Below, one piece after another: positions 23,304 through 35,900 of a DNA stretch of 64,000 nucleotides. Within the stretch, counting starts at the first letter, position 1, and each line of letters starts with the position of its first letter. A model generated the notes under the pieces. It saw nothing but the letters and a program-made list of their open reading frames with translations, did not search any database and was not told where the DNA came from. The position numbers and the translations under genes are program-made. The DNA is from Liolophura sinensis (lineage: Eukaryota > Mollusca > Polyplacophora > Chitonida > Chitonidae), in NCBI RefSeq assembly GCF_032854445.1, contig NC_088295.1, positions 48,409,385 to 48,473,384 of the forward strand, in the 5' to 3' direction.

Positions 23304-26300
23304 TCAAGATGTCTCCACAAACCACAGATGAACTTTCTTATCTCCACCCACAGCCACGACAGGCAGCCGGAAATGCCAACTTAGGCCATTAGAGATTTGT
23401 AGTGTTTTATTCACTGCTACCTGAAAATAAAAGAAACAATTTTTCACCACACATACCTTTTAAATTTTGTTTGTCAAGTTACATGCTAAACAAATTTACC
23501 AGGCACACTTGTACATTAGTACAATGTGAAGGACCCTTAGCTGTTGGTCATTAACACAGGAGCCTGTTATAACAGTTCCATTTTTGACATTCAAAAACTT
23601 TAACATTCTAATCTTTACGAAAGAAATTTTTTGAAGCTGGATGGTATAAGTTGGGTTAAGCGGTACTGCACAGGCCAGAATCATTGGTCAAAGTTTTATC
23701 TATCTGAGCCATATGTTTAAGATTTTAATTTGGCTTACAATTTCAAGTTAAAGCCAGGTTTCATAAAGAAGTTTCTAACTCAGGCTCAAAATTCTAGATC
23801 TACTAAATTTTTCTGGGTAAAAATGCTCTTTTCGACTGTGCAATCTGTAACACTGCATTTCTCTGATTAAGCTTGAATTTTATATTCAAAAATGCATAAT
23901 TGACTCAAGTCAAAAACTGCATCTTGACCTCTTAGGGATAGAGAATTGAAGGTGATTGGCTGACAGTGGATTTCCTGGGTTAGGGTTTCCAGCGTTAAAC
24001 CCTACAGCTTTTGTAACACTGCCATGCGTAAAATTCAGCTCAGGCTTGGGATAGCCTGGACTTGCTTATATCTCATACCAGCCAATCAGAAACAATTCTG
24101 TATCCCTTTAATAAAACTTCTGAAACAGATTTGTAAGTAAGTTTTCACACAGATATATTTGAACAACGACCATGTGGAAAACTCAATACGAAATCTTTAT
24201 GCTGTAAGCTAGTTGTCAACAAAATGAGATATCCTGAGATATTCATGTAAGCCACAGGGACCAATATTAAAGACATGCACATTTTTCAGAAAGTAGCTTA
24301 AAGGATGCAGAAAAAAGAGCAATAGCAAAACAAAAATCATGGTTCTAAGGGAAATGAAGAAAGTTTATGCCAAAAAAAGAAGAATGCAAAAAAAAAAGTT
24401 TTGGGGGGTTTTTAAGGCATATTTTGCCTTTCTTAATAACCTACATCTACCAGGTATCATATGCATTATATCCTTCAATGGTCGAAAATATTGTCATTGG
24501 TAAACGTGGAACCAACTCAGCCCCACCACCCCACCCCACCCCCTCCATTCGAGCTCTTCCTTCTAGTTTGACGGCAATTATTGTTGACATCACAACTGCA
24601 GGCTACTTAATTTCTGGAGTGACTGCTGCCCAAGGAGCAAGATGAGTAACAGTGAACTATTATGTGAACTTCAGACAACCTAAACTGCATTTTAAGACTT
24701 GAAAACTTCACATATCCTTTAATTAAATTATCTGAAGTTTTATGTCCAGTTAATTGTCAGCTCAATGTACCAGACAATGGGTATACATTTATTCCAGCCA
24801 TAAACTGGCCTCACTAGTGACTGTCGTATAAATTCTTTAGTACAGTGTAAAACCACATAAAATAAATCAATCAAAAATGTAATCTAATGGCGAGACAATG
24901 CAGGACTAATTTGCAACATGCAAACATTGCAACAGTAAGTCAGTGACTACAGATTATGCTTTAATATAGCTTGTGAGACTTACTTTTTGGTTCCGCAAAT
25001 TGAATACTTTCAGCTGACAGCCTGGACGCCCTGTTGATGCAATAAGGTTCTCACTGGACTTTGACCACCGGAATGACCGACAACCCTCTGCATGAGCTTG
25101 GTGACTTTCTATGGGTCGGCTGTGAACAGTACATCACCCACGAATCAAGAAAAACATGTAAAACTACAAAAAACCCTGAATCACCCACGAATCAAGAAAA
25201 ACATGTAAAACTACAAAAACCCCAACATCATCCACGAATCAAGAAAAACAAGTAAAACTACAAAAAACCCTGAATCACCCACGAATCAAGAAAAACATGT
25301 AAAACTACAAAAACCCCTGATTCACCCACGAATCAAGAAAAACATGCAAAACTACAAAAACCCCAGCATCAAGAATGCATCAAGAATAACATCTAAAACT
25401 ATAAAACACCTGCCCAAAAAATCCATTGCTTAATTAAACTCTTTTCATTAAGAACTGTGCATATATAAAATAGAACTCTCTTGTCATTGCTCAAATCATG
25501 ACATGGGTGTGTAACGAAGAAATGACAGCTACCCAGTGTCAAATCATTACATAGGTGTGTGATGAAGAAACGACAGCTACGTCAGTGTCAAATGCTGTTC
25601 ATCTTGAAAGCAGGGTGAAATGAAAAAGTTTTTCATTATAAAAACTGCTATTATATGCTTCAGAGAATCACTGAGAAATTTCAATTTTTTTTGTGTTACC
25701 TCTTTTGCCTGGTCACACAAGAATGCACGGCATCCCCCCATTTCTGACGCCCGGCCTATGACCCTATAATTCCAACGCTTATAATGTCATTCCTATAAAC
25801 TTGCCTTACTCCCTGTCATATCTGCCTCATTCAATGTCGCATAAGAATATTATCACATGGGATCAGGCAATTTTACGTAACCTATCAAAGGTTTGTTTGA
25901 AGGACTCCTCAGTTTTAGAGGATTAAATAGTGTTATTCTTCTTAAATCCTTTCGAAGCATGCTGTTGGCTCAGTTCCATATGATTTACTTCATATCATTT
26001 TCCAATTTCAGCCTTGTGTCTAGGAACACAAATTAGTAGTTCTCCTCCTGCCACATTGGCAGTATTTCACCATATAATGGTGACTTATAAAGTAACGAGT
26101 TTCTGTATTTAACAGAAAATTTCGTATGTAAAAATGCACTTTTATAAGCACATAAAGGGCTTTAAAATGTTTCTATCAGTATAAAAAAAAATGTGTCACC
26201 TGAAAAATGCTCAACTTTAGGAGAAATGAAGTACTCCAGTCACAGATGTGTACAGTAAATGTGAGTAATGAGAATAACAAACCTGAAAATTTATTATTAC

Positions 26301-29300
26301 CTTGACCTGGATGTATCAAATATAAACCAATCAGGTCCTGTTACAACCCCGACTGCGAGGCAGTTATGATAGCACCAGTCAACAGCCATTAATGGAGAGG
26401 TCCCACAATCCAAGGACATGATTGGTTGCTGGTTGTGTAAACTGTAGATTCGTACTATTCCATTCTTTTGGGCAACCAATATCTAGGCAAGATAAATTGT
26501 AAATACAAATATCAGTTTCTTATCAAGCAGATATCCAACCAATATTAATAAACTGCAAAAAAAATTGTCTTTTTTGGAATTTCCTAAAGAAGCCAACTAG
26601 ACATGACAATTCCTCCACACTACTTTATGTAAATTTACACACCTCAATAATATTAGAGAAGATTTTGAGAGACTGATGAATCATGTGGGTATTCCATATT
26701 TATACAGAGTAACAAGCATGTAGAGTACCTTATACACACTTTAGGTGCTTAGCGTGCAGCACGGCACAGCGTCATGACCCAGGAGCCTCTCACCAATGCA
26801 GTCGCTATGAGTTCAAGTCCAGTTCATGATGGCTTCCTCTGCAGTCAGCAACCTGCTGATGATTGTGGGTTTTTCCCAGGATTTTACCCAGCTTCCTCCC
26901 ACAATACTGCTGGCCGCCGTTGTATAAGTGAAATATTCTTGAGCATGGCGTAAAACACCAATTAAATGAAAAAAACAAATATACACACTTTAGATCTATC
27001 TGACATCAAAGTCCTGCTCTAAAGTGTGATTTCACATTACACAAATTCCATACCCAGTACCTTCATGGGTTCCTCATGATGCCAGCATACCCCCATGCCA
27101 GGTGACCCCAGGGGGAAGCAGACTGTTTGAACCCCATCCTCTCCCCACACCCGACATGTCTGGTCATCCCCTACACTGGCGATCTGATTACCTTTGTCAG
27201 GGTCAAAGGTCACCCCATTTACGTAGCAGGTGTGGCCCTCCAAAAGCTGTAAAAATCAAAAAGTTATGTACATATAATTTCAAGGAAAGGAAGTAAATTA
27301 TTATTTCAAATTTGCCTTTTAAACACAAAAACAAGTGTTTATTTCCTTTTCTGACACATACTTGTGATGGAAAATGGTTCAGTTAACTTTATGAGCGTGG
27401 GGGTCAAGTACATCTAACTTAATATCCTCATCCTCATGTTGTCTAGTTACACTCTCTGATGCCCTTTTGTATTTATTCCTTCCTAACACACTGAAAACTA
27501 AACCTTGCCCTGGTTTATTGACCATCATAGTAAAGGAACATCTCAAACAAACATCTTTGGGTGAAGAAATGTATAAAAAAAAAAAAAACAAAAAAAAAAC
27601 AATCGGCATAAAATATTCCCTTTCTCTACAAGACAACATACCTTCACAGAGTCATCATCCTTCAAATCTGAAGAAAATATTCTTAGCTTGTGATCTGCTC
27701 CTGCTGTCACAAACCTGAAATACATGTATACAAGTGTAAGTTATGAAAACCACGCCAGCTTACTTTTGTCAAGAAATAGTGATCACTATACCATTGATGT
27801 GTCCCCATCTTTGGTCAAAGTTTCAAACTTTAACACAACCTTTAACTACATTATCCCCAAGAACTCAGGGTTCTTTACCAGATGATCTGGGTACAATGAA
27901 TCAGATGTGATAAACATCAAGATGCAGATTTGTTAGAATCCATTTTTACAACATATAACATTTTACAGTACTGTACATGTACTGGCAAATCTTATACAGG
28001 CCTCTTGAGTAAACGTGGACATTGGTTATCTGCCCTTGAGTTTTCCCAAAATGATTAATTACCCTGATTGACTATAAATTTCCTCCATGACAAACTTGTC
28101 CATTTTTCCTGATTGGAACATGGGATGATACTGTAGTGGAAAGTTTCAGCACCAAAAATAATATTTTGTGACATTTATTTGCCTCCAAAAAATGCACTTT
28201 TGTGGGCGGGATTTTAGGTCAATTAAGGTATTTTATTATCTGACCGCCTGTTTAATACCATATTTAATAAGGCGTATTTTACCTATATGAGGGTAGTGAA
28301 ATTTATCCGTTATCAAGTTTGTTTGTCTCAATATCAATGACGACGTCTACTGATAGTCAATAAACAACTGCTTCTGTAATATGTATGTATTACAGTACCT
28401 TACAAGTTTTGGCACGATACTTAGAGAAGTAGCTGGACTCCATGAAAGTGCTGTCACTCTTGTTCCATGGTGAAACTGTCTAAGCTGAGAGTACTCAAAA
28501 TCTTCAACTTCTTTGCTCTCTTCCTGGAGGAAAAAGAAAAACAGTAATACAGTACAATGCAGCCACAATAGAATACCACTATGCTAGTGGCATAGAGTTA
28601 AAAGTGTGTCTGCAATCAGAACAAGTTTTTGAAAGAAAACATGTGTAATTTAATATAAAGATATTTTATTGTTCTTCTTTAAAGAAATTAAGTCATGACT
28701 GCCTTAATCTCAAATTAAATTTTAAAAAAAAATTCGATTTTTTTGCCTTCTGTCAAATACACATTGTTTCAGATTATTTAAGTTATAAATACAGAATTTC
28801 CAAAATCTGTTTATTTATATGTATTAAAGCCTTTGCACCCACTGCTTTGTGCTAGATATACTCTAGATTCTGACGATTAATAAAAAAGTAGTGCACCTTA
28901 TAAATATGGCTATCACCTGATGTGGAAAATTCCCACGTTCTGCTAACTTTATTCGTCCTCCATCACATCAATGTTTTTTTTTCCTCAGTCCATGACAGTT
29001 TAAGATGGGGTCCACAACAGTTTTTTCGGCCAAAGAAGACAACAAACCAACATCAAAGAGTGCTCCAGTTAAAAACCTGATGCAGTTGTTGTGGTAGTTT
29101 GTCAGGGCGTTTGAGACAAAAATTACCCATCAAATATTGCTTGAAGTTTGCAGATGGTTTACCAATGCTGGTTTTGACATTACATTTCGAGGTTTTTAGG
29201 GAATCGGTGGATCGCAAAAATAAGGTAGGATTCGAGCCGTTTCTTTTAGTGAAACTGTCCGCGTGGAAGTCTATATGACCAAAGCTAGGCGTTACGGTAG

Positions 29301-29569
29301 GAACGCCTGGCTTAGTTTAATGATCACCAAGACAGTCGCACCTGACTGTAGACAAATGTGATCTAAAAGATGCAAATACTCTTTACTCATTTATTCAAAT
29401 CACTGTATGTCGTTGTTGTTACCGGTACCTGAAATCGACATGCTGTAATAGTGACCGTGTAATCCGTGCCGATTGCAATCAGCTGACTCGACCACTCATA
29501 CGGAGAAAACTCAATAGTGTGAACGACTTCATCACAGTCAATCGTGTATGTACTTTCGTCGTTCGTCAT
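23304..29569 (-). CDS. NUP37: Nucleoporin Nup37, seven exons, complete
   Basis: Coding exons in transcript order: 29429-29569, 28399-28523, 27642-27714, 27061-27246, 26301-26482, 24984-25119 and 23304-23420 (stop TGA). All have GT-AG borders and consistent phases, giving 319 aa against 326 in human. It matches Nup37, a WD40 beta-propeller of the Nup107-160 (Y) complex that scaffolds the nuclear pore and acts at kinetochores. Matching blocks include TYTIDCDEVVHTIEFSPYE at the N terminus, LRQFHHGTRV, LLEGHTCYVNGVTFDPDKG, ASVGDDQTCRVW, SPGMGVCWH, DTSRSSRP, RWSKSSENLIASTG and GLSWHFRLPVVAVGGDKK. The frame stays open about 28 codons upstream of 29569, but without an ATG; the ATG at 29567-29569 aligns with the human start. 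An ATTAAA on the minus strand at 23258-23263, about 40 nt past the stop, is a likely polyadenylation signal. CCT2 starts 409 bp away in the opposite direction. Confidence 0.96.
23930..24117. mobile_element. MITE-like element, copy 2
   Basis: Same family as 22454-22640: ends TAGGGATAGAGAATTGAAGG and CAATTCTGTATCCCTTTAA, with inner GATTGGCTGACAG and CCAGCCAATCAG. It sits in the last NUP37 intron. Confidence 0.7.
24780..24875 (+). repeat. SINE family 1, degraded 3' fragment
   Basis: GTCGTATAAATTCTTTAGTA, AGTGTAAAACCAC and a tail; antisense within NUP37. Confidence 0.6.
25133..25400 (+). repeat. Minisatellite, unit about 46 bp, in NUP37 intron 5
   Basis: About five copies of CACCCACGAATCAAGAAAAA followed by CATGTAAAACTACAAAAACC. 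The array starts about 12 bp from the splice acceptor of NUP37 exon 6 (25120-25121). Confidence 0.9.
25495..25592 (+). repeat. Direct duplication, about 48 bp, two copies
   Basis: Both copies contain AGGTGTGTGATGAAGAAACG or a close variant, followed by GACAGCTAC. Confidence 0.75.
26737..26972 (+). repeat. SINE family 1, nearly full copy
   Basis: GTCATGACCCAGGAGCCTCT, GAGTTCAAGTCCAG and the full tail; the head is partly eroded. Antisense in NUP37 intron 4. Confidence 0.9.
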
Positions 29570-29978
29570 GTTATCCAACTGCAATTGAAACCCTTCGGTT
29601 TTTTTTATGTTTGGCGGTATAACTGATACACTGCAGCATTTATTTGCCTCCACAGTTCTTGAAGTTTGTCTAAGGGGAGAGAACTGATGAACTGTGATGT
29701 TTTTTTAATGTATGCATATATATTTTTGGAAAGAGTTAATTTTTTTATCACATGCAGCAAAGTATTAGGCCAAAAAGCTATAATTCAGAGATGCGTGTTA
29801 CTAAAGGTGATATATGTCATCCCAATGCTCACAACGAACAGATTCAATAACGTGATGACAGAGACCGGGATTTCACGGGAGAACACGAGATCTGCGGCCG
29901 AAGCTTCGAGGTGTGCATGTGAAACTTTTCTGTCGATTCATTGTAAATTTTGTTGCTGGGCCAAGAAAACACATTATC
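29570..29978. promoter_or_regulatory. Putative bidirectional promoter between NUP37 and CCT2
   Basis: Only 409 bp separate the divergent start codons of NUP37 (29569, minus) and CCT2 (29979, plus). Both 5' UTRs and the core promoter must lie here unless there are further untranslated exons. The stretch around 29865-29915 is more GC-rich than its surroundings (contains GCGGCCG). No clear TATA box was recognised. Coordinated expression is an inference from the arrangement. Confidence 0.6.
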
Positions 29979-32900
29979 ATGGTAAGTTTCGTTGAAGTAC
30001 AGGCATAGTAAAAATACAATTAGTCCATCCAGGCCGACGCTATGGGAAAATAGTAGCTGCGCTTGAGTGAATCACACGTGTCTTGACAGATCCGGTGAAC
30101 TCACGTGGGTTGACAACAACAACAACATAACTATTTCTATGACTACCGAATTCACTGAGTGAAATTAGGACAAATTCCACCCCATTGAGCCACATGATTC
30201 AAATTATTACTTGGCTGTTGTAAAGACTAGGTTACTGCCCCCTTCTCAGATGTTTTTTTGAAAACAGTCTGGGTCTGGTCACATCCAAAGACCTTAAAAA
30301 AAGAAGTTGTGGCTTCCTTGCTTGCGTTCAGCATTAAGGGGATAGTACGACTGGTTGACCCGTATCAGTATAATGACTCGGGTAAGGTGGCTTACTTGTC
30401 TTCGGTAAGCCGTCTCAGTCAAGCTGCTCTAGATAAAAGAGCGATGGAAATCCGTCCTGCAACAAGGATGCACATTACACGTACGGACACTCTAAGGACT
30501 CCTTTGTTGTCATATGACAGAAAAATTGTTAAGTACATTGTTAAGCCCTAAGCACTCACTCACTCTTCAATAGTCTGAGATTGCTCTGATGTAAGGTTTG
30601 GCAAAAATTTTGTTGATAAGTTCTTTCTTATATCGTGAGGGCTTGAGATTATTTGGTAATGCTCAAAGCCACCTGCTGTACTGACAGCATTGACATATTT
30701 GGCAACTTGTAAATGCATCAGCTTTTTAAATGTAGCGGACGACAAATTCTTCAGTGAATTGACTTCACTCATGTTACGGCAACCACATCTTAACAAATCT
30801 CTAAGCACAAGTATCAGAAGCATTTATGTGGACTGTAATATGGACATAGGTAAAAGTTAGCCCCAGGTGGCTACTTCAACTCCTCTCTTTATACTGCGCT
30901 GGTGGAGTATTGTAGCCACACGGGCAACCAACGGTAAACCATACACAGATTCATGCCATGTCCGTTAAGTCCTTTATCAACAATGGCAGTGTTCCAAAAC
31001 TGTTGGCAACTTTGGCTCTTTCCTCTCAGCTTGACCACACACTCAACATCCCAAGTATGTTCCACTCTGAGATGGCTCACCAGCCCTGTATTCACAGCAC
31101 GGCAAACCATTTCTAAACAAGGCGGCGATTATGCTTGTCTTTACAGTTTTAACATGCATGCGCCATCTCGGAACAATAACTTGTTCAAGAGCAATAGCTG
31201 TGGTAAAGGCAGAATGGCTGCTGTGTTAGCAATGACTGTCATGTGAATTTGGGTGTCGTGTGTCCTTACAAAGTGGAATATAGATGAGATACTGCATGTG
31301 CAGGCGAGCTGAGAGGTAAGAGCCAAAGGTGTCTTTGGACCACAGCCATTGTTGAGAAAGGATTTATCGGGCATGGCATGAATTGATGTATGGTTTACCA
31401 ATGGTTGCCCTGTGGCTACGACACTTGGCCAGCCCAGTATAATGAGAGGAGTTAAAGTAGCCACCTGGGGCTAGTTAGAAGTCTCATATTGATACTAGGC
31501 TTCTGTGAATACTGTGCATCTATAACAAACTATTGGACTGGGGATGTTGTGGATGCTAGCTGTTTCCCCAATGCTTCCCCATTCTTATGGGCAGACATTG
31601 CTCAACATTCTTGCTTTTGTCAGCTGGGAATACAGACTGTAGCTTACTGCTTGAGCCATTTGGTAATCAAAAACGGCCCAGTCCAATATAGCAAGTCGTT
31701 TTATATACACACAATGGGGTCCTCCGTGGCTCAGTTGGTTAGCGTACTAGTGCAGTGCAATAACCGAAAAGCCTGTCACCAATGTGGTCGCTGTGAATTT
31801 AAGCCCAGCTCATTCTGGCTTCCTCTCCAGCGGCAAGTGAGAAGTCACTAATATTTCCTCCACATTTAGTTGATGTGGCTCACAAGGAATAAAATCTCTG
31901 CTACTATCTCATCTGAGCATACCACCAACCACCATGACTATGTTGTCACCTTTGCAAATTCAAGTTCAACTCCTGATACCGTGCACCCAGGACAGAAGTA
32001 ACAAGATGTTTACTATCACACGGAATGTGAATTCTGAAATTCACAAGATCGTGGCAAGAAGCCTGTTCAACAGCAATGTTTGAAAGTATTAGAGATTTTG
32101 TTTCCCTGGAGTTTGTGCTTGATGGGAAGTGCACCTGCTAAATTAAAAGGTTGAGGAGAAGACGTCATATTCCAGGTTTTATAAGTTTATCCTCTTTATT
32201 CAATATAGAATTACAATGGGGCATACTTATTTTAATATATATTCATTGTTGGCAGTTGGGGCCTCCGTGGCTCAGTCGGTTAGCGCGCTAGCACAGCGTA
32301 TTGACCCAGAAGCCTTTCATCAATGCGGTCGCTGTGAGTTCAAGTCCAGCTCATGCTGGCTTCCTCTCCGGCTGTAAGTGAGAAGGTCTGTTAGCAACCT
32401 GTGGATGGTCATGGGTTTCCCCCGGGCTCTGCCTGGTTTCCTCCTACCATAATGCTGGCCGCCGTCGTATAAGTGAAATATTCTTGAGTACAGAGTAAAA
32501 CACCAGTCAAATAAATAAATAAATTGTTGGCAGTTTGACTGGCATGATACAAGGAGAAGTTCAATGGCTTTCGTGTCAAAGATCCAGCATCATTGATTTA
32601 GATGTGAGTTTAATTCTGGGTGTTGAATCAGTGTCTGACATATTCCATTCGCTTAACAAGGCTCTTAAGTGTAAGGCAACAACCACTTTTTGTCTGATTC
32701 CTGTTACAGTTGTTGGGACTTTTGCTTGTTTTTCTGTTTTTTAACCATTCTTTTTGATGTTAATTTTGTGAGAGAAAGGAAAAAGCCCCCCTGGATAGAT
32801 GGTTCCCAGCCTTGTACGTTGTATGTTATTGTTTGTGTGTTAACAGGCGTCCTTAAACCCTGTCCAGATCTTCAGTGCTGGAGCAGAAGAGGAGAAGGCA

Positions 32901-35900
32901 GAGACTGCAAGACTTGTGAGTTTAATTGGAAAAAAAGAAAGAATGAAACACTAACCATTTATGCTATAGTCCAAAGACCAATAGTTAAGTTCAGCTCCCC
33001 CCAATTTTTGATCAGCTTGGTTGAGAAGTTGGATTAACATATACAGTATTGATTAATTGAATGAGGTATGGAGTTTTCATTCAAGCATACATTTTTCTCC
33101 CCCATGAACAGAACCTCATCTCCTCAACATCATAGACACGAGTAGGATTTCAGTGATACTCATCATTTCGTACTGCATGGTGTGAAGCACCAATCTAATA
33201 GAACTTCGGTCGTTTCTGGAAAAAAATCCTACCAAAAAAAAAAAAAAATACTATCAAGAGGGCAATACAAAATTACAAAGGGCCTTTTTTGGGGGGTTTT
33301 GGGTTGAAGGTTGATAAGTTTACACCTAACAAACATATTCTTAATGGTGGCCTAAATTGGATACAGTGACATTTTTGGAACGTATGTATTTTAAACAGGT
33401 AATAAAAGGAAAGTATCAGTTGTTAAAGATGATGTGAATTTACTGCACTTTATGGAAAATACTTGAAAATATGTTGATGATTTACAACCGTTTTGTTTCA
33501 GTCATCCTTTGTTGGCGCCATTGCCATTGGGGATTTGGTGAAAAGTACTCTGGGACCAAAAGGAATGGTATGTCAACGTTGTGCGAAACTAGACTAATTG
33601 CATAGGAATAGAAAAATGTGCTCATATATATCATTATATCATCTAACATATGTTTTGCTTACCGTTTCCTGTGAGTGTTAATTTCTTAAAGGCAGAAAAA
33701 GAACTCATCTGACAAAAACACAGATATGTGTGTGGCTTTAAATATTGTGGTTGATTTCATTTTGCCCTTGAAAGTTACTTTTGTCACAGGTATCTGTTCC
33801 TTTCGTATATATGCATGTCCTGTATAGTGAAAACACCTTGTTTTCTCATTTGCTAGGACAAAATTCTGACAGGGAGTGGTATAACAGACACAATTCAGGT
33901 GACAAATGACGGGGCCACCATTCTGAGGGCTATAGGAGTGGACAACCCTGCTGCTAAAGTTCTTGTGGGTATGTGAAGTGTTTTTATCATTGTGCACGAT
34001 GTCACCTTGTGATTCATCAGGTAATGACAGGGCCACATCTAGAGCCATTTTAGTCCCAGAAAACCTTTTGGGCGCCTAAACTTATCAGGCTGTATTAAAA
34101 CGAACAAGTGAATTGAACAACGTGATGGTTCACCAATAAAAAAAAATTTAGTTTTCAAATTTATTAACTGCACACAGTTATTTTGAAATACAATGTGTAA
34201 AAAATTGTTTGTGTCGCATTTATAGTATGGGATATGGCCCTGAAAGGGGATGGAATGTAACGTAAAATGCTGAGGTGAATATAAATTAAACCATTATTAA
34301 AAAGAAATATATTGGTAGTGTTTTTGAACATGATGTTAAATTTCAAAGGGATTATTTATCAGTAAAAGGTCAGTAAGGTTCAGCTAGGCCATATGTGTGC
34401 CTTTTCTGGCTCAGTTGATAAACTGTTCCTTCCAGTATATGGCTATTGAGGTGGTTTGTTAGAGTCATAATACATTGCTAAAAACCATGTGATCAACCTG
34501 GAATTTGTCTGGGTTTGTTTACAGACATATCCAAAGTTCAGGATGATGAAGTTGGAGATGGAACCACTTCTGTGGTGGTGTTAGCAAGTGAACTCTTAAA
34601 GGTAATGTTTATTTTTTTTTTTTTACATTTTTAGCAAAATATTTCTTTGAAATAATACTTTGGAAACTGCACAGTGACAACATTACACATCAACATGGTA
34701 GCTCTTTTTATTTGGGATTTACCCAATTTCTCACCTGCCAGAAACCTGACGGTGAAAGAAGTGAGAATGTCATAAAACCACTAAATAAATTAATTTCTTC
34801 AGTTATTGAAATGATTAAACATTTAAATCCATCAGTCCTCTCTATTCCTGTATTAAAGTTCAGTGGTTTAGCTCAGGTACTCCAGTACTCCACCCTTACA
34901 ACGTTGGTTAATTGGAAAATTTGTGAGTATGGCTTTAAGCACCAATTTGTCGTATTGTCTTTTCCCGCAGGAAGCGGAGAAGCTTGTGAGCATGAAGATT
35001 CATCCACAGACGATCATCTCAGGCTGGAGGAAAGCGACAGACGAAGCAAGGAAAGCTCTGACTGACGTTGCTAAGGACCATGGGTTAGTAGATCTTGTGA
35101 CTTAGTGGTAGGAGTTATGTCCCTTATCTAAAAGGATATTTCGTAGAGCAACAAGCAAATGGTTGTGGGTTTCCACCAGGCTCTGCCTGGTTTCCTCACA
35201 CCATAATGTTGGCTGTTGTCATGTAAGTGAAATGTTGTTTTGTGCAGCGTAAAACTCCAATCATTCAAATAAATAAATACTCTGGGTAAATATTCTGGTT
35301 TGTTCCACTGATAAACCGGAGTAGATGTGAGTGTAAAAAAATCTTATATGCTTTTTAAGTCTTGTAATGCAGTAAATAAATAAATCAAAAGGATGGTGAA
35401 GTTAGGGAATGACAGGCAAATTTCCATCCATCTCACACTGTGTAGATATTTTGTGTTATCAACTCCTCCCAGTCTCATTCTATCCATCTCACACTGTGTA
35501 GATGTTTTGTGTTATCAACTCCTCCCAGTCTCTTCTCGAATGTACAGTATATCAGTCAAGAACATAGTTTCAGTCGTTAAACTCACACAACAGTCGTTGT
35601 GAGTTCAAGTCCTGCTGCTTCCTTTTCAGCCATATGTAAGAAGGGTTTCCCCAGGGCTCTGCCAGGTTTCCTCCTATAATGCTGGCTATGGTCATATAAG
35701 TGGAATATTCTTCAGTATGGTATATCAAAAAATACCAATCAAATAAATCCAATAAAATACAAACTCTGGTTTTCTGCATTGTAAACATGAATGAGATTGT
35801 ATAATTGTATACTTGTAATTAATTGCATAATTGAGAAATTCTTGAGGAGAGATGTATGGGTTCCCTTGGGCTTTGCCCGGTTCCCTCCCACCATAATGCT

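Noticed and set aside
29570-29653. N-terminal extension of NUP37
   Set aside because: The frame stays open upstream but has no ATG; the ATG at 29569 aligns with the human protein start.
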